From NCBI GenBank assembly GCA_014378155.1, contig JACMOF010000230.1, positions 1 to 16,784 on the forward strand: DNA of 16,784 bases. Direction: 5' to 3'. Every line of letters starts with the position of its first letter. The stretch's first letter is position 1. The notes under the pieces are model-generated. The model did no database searches. It was not told the DNA's origin and saw nothing but the letters and a program-made list of their open reading frames with translations. This DNA is from Caulobacter sp. (GTDB lineage Bacteria > Pseudomonadota > Alphaproteobacteria > Caulobacterales > Caulobacteraceae). Made by a program: the position numbers and the translations under genes. Positions 15,840 through 16,784 of this stretch are shown in pieces.

Positions 15840-16106
15840 GTGGCGCAGTCGGAAATCGAGGGTTTGGAGATCGCCTTCCACAGCTCCCTTTCTGAGCCGG
15901 TGACGATCGCGGGCGTTCCGCAAATGATCGCTGTGCTGAACGGCACTTTGACGGCCGTCCTGGCGCTGGGCCTCCAGGTTCCCCTAATCGGCATCCCGAT
16001 CGGCCTGGCCATCCACGGAGCCTGCCACTGGCTCAACAAGCGCGACCCCTACTTCTTCGACGCCCTCGGGCGGCACATCCGCCAACGGCCCTACCTGGAC
16101 GCCTGA
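15840..16106 (+). CDS. trbD: TrbD/VirB3-like conjugal transfer protein
   Basis: Small inner-membrane protein of the mating-pair apparatus, 88 residues, full length for TrbD. It shows FHSSLSEPVTIAGVP (13-27), ILNGTL-like VLNGTLTAVLAL, one or two hydrophobic helices (about 32-60), and the closing KRDPYFFDALGRHIRQRPYLDA block typical of TrbD. It starts with GTG one base after the trbC stop, implying coupled translation. In intact clusters trbE follows directly and interacts with TrbD; here only a broken trbE follows. The reading frame has no defects. Confidence 0.85.
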   Translation: MAQSEIEGLEIAFHSSLSEPVTIAGVPQMIAVLNGTLTAVLALGLQVPLIGIPIGLAIHGACHWLNKRDPYFFDALGRHIRQRPYLDA

Positions 16107-16126
16107 CGACGGGCGCGCCCTTCGTC
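16105..16126. repeat. 22-nt near-perfect palindrome at the trbD/trbE junction
   Basis: GACGA-C-GGGCG (16105-16115) faces CGCCC-T-TCGTC (16116-16126): 11-bp arms, one mismatch, no loop. It overlaps the last two bases of the trbD stop and lies exactly where the 5' part of trbE should be. It could be a scar or cause of the deletion, or a strong hairpin acting on the transcript; there is no T-run after it. Confidence 0.6.
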
Positions 16127-16150
16127 GGCGCGCGACCGAACCCTATCCAG

Positions 16151-16784
16151 CGCATCTCCACCAAGCGACACTACGTTAAGGCGCCGGAGACCCCGGCCTA
16201 ATCTTGACGCCTTCCTGACGGACGACGATTTTCAGGGGGACCTCCTGCCGCGCCTGGGCGGCGGCTATGTGCGAACCACCTCGGTGCGCGCCTATCCGGC
16301 GACCTCCTCGCCGGGCTTGCTGGACCGCCTGAACGAGCTGGGCAAAACGACCGCTGGGTGTGCCGCTTCCTGCCACTCGACAAGGAAGACGCCCTCAAGG
16401 CGGTGACCACAGTCCGCAAACGCTGGTTCACCAAGCGCAAGGGCGTCATGGCGCTGCTGAAGGAGGCCATCACCCGGGAGCCCTCGGTCCTGGAGGATCC
16501 CGACGCCGCGGCCAAGTCGATGGACGCCGATGCGGCGTTGGCCATCCTCGGTGGCGACTACGCCTCGATCGGCTATTTCACGCCGACGGTGACCTTGATG
16601 GACACCGATCCCGACCGGCTGGCCGACCGGGTTCGCGAGGTCGAAAGCGCCATCAACCGGGTGGGCTCGGTCTGCAAGGCCGAGGACGCCAACGCCGTCG
16701 AGGCCTGGATCGGCAGCCTGCCCGGCCAGGCCAACGCCGATCTGCGCCGGCCCCTCGTCTCGTCGCTGAACCTTTGCGACATGA
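16151..16784 (+). pseudogene. trbE: TrbE (VirB4-type ATPase) remnant, 5'-deleted and frameshifted, runs off window
   Basis: Remnant of the conjugation ATPase that powers pilus assembly. Homology to TrbE is read in three frames. From 16151: RISTKRHYVKAPETPA followed by TAA at 16199. From 16203: LDAFLTDDDFQGDLLPRLGG...PGLLDRLNELG. From 16346: NDRWVCRFLPLDKEDA...RKRWFTKRKGVMALLKEA...NAVEAWIGSLPG...LVSSLNLCDM, open to the edge. One extra A at 16200/16201 (TAT CTT expected) creates the stop, and one missing base near 16343-16346 causes the second shift. The first roughly 200-230 codons of a normal TrbE are absent between the trbD stop and 16151. The Walker motifs would lie beyond the right edge. 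Sequencing error could explain the two indels but not the missing 5' part. Confidence 0.85.

Noticed and set aside
15533..16039. Minus-strand open frame of 168 codons opposite trbC and trbD
   Set aside because: Gly/Arg/Glu-rich antisense shadow; the plus strand carries conserved TrbC and TrbD motifs.
1..16784. CRISPR array, tRNA, rRNA or insertion sequence
   Set aside because: No spaced identical repeats, no cloverleaf with a tRNA T-loop consensus, no rRNA-like stretch and no transposase or terminal inverted repeats were seen.

Overview
The window is GC-rich, densely packed, and looks like an alphaproteobacterium (Caulobacterales or a relative such as a sphingomonad or rhizobium). That is an inference from codon use, protein style and the Rhizobium/RP4-type trb genes; no rRNA or other taxonomic marker is present. 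Three blocks can be read from left to right.

Block 1 (about 1-6395) is an inorganic-carbon and anabolic locus built around a divergent promoter near 4340-4370. Leftward run dabB, dabA and then the first 87 codons of cysD, with dabB-dabA 19 nt apart and dabA-cysD 3 nt apart. DabA carries the Cys/Asp/His/Cys zinc site of the DAB bicarbonate/CO2-accumulation complex, and DabB is its NuoL-like membrane partner. Rightward run an NhaR-like LysR regulator and, overlapping it, a short E. coli-type dihydroorotase (pyrC). An inverted repeat with a T-N11-A core sits exactly between the two transcription units. Bicarbonate supply (DAB) is therefore linked with a pyrimidine gene, whose pathway begins with bicarbonate, and with sulfate activation.

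Block 2 (6499-15266) is a single leftward operon of six genes that overlap or touch: an outer-membrane factor lipoprotein, a periplasmic adaptor, a heavy-metal-efflux-type RND pump, an OmpR-family response regulator, its histidine kinase, and an MFS exporter. The most likely reading is a self-regulated metal (or other toxic ion) efflux system. The gene set is reminiscent of cyanobacterial nrs nickel resistance (RND pump + MFS exporter + two-component system), but the substrate is not proven by the sequence.

Block 3 (15566-16784) is the start of a Trb/VirB-type conjugation cluster, reading rightward: trbC (pilin) that appears to have lost about 27 internal codons, an intact trbD, and a trbE (VirB4 ATPase) that lacks its N-terminal third and carries two frameshifts with a stop. 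This looks like a decaying conjugative element. The efflux operon beside it may be its cargo. A 22-nt near-perfect palindrome lies right at the trbD/trbE deletion junction. The left-edge cysD also carries a pair of compensating frameshifts, so both edges of the window show indels while the 16 kb between them is intact.
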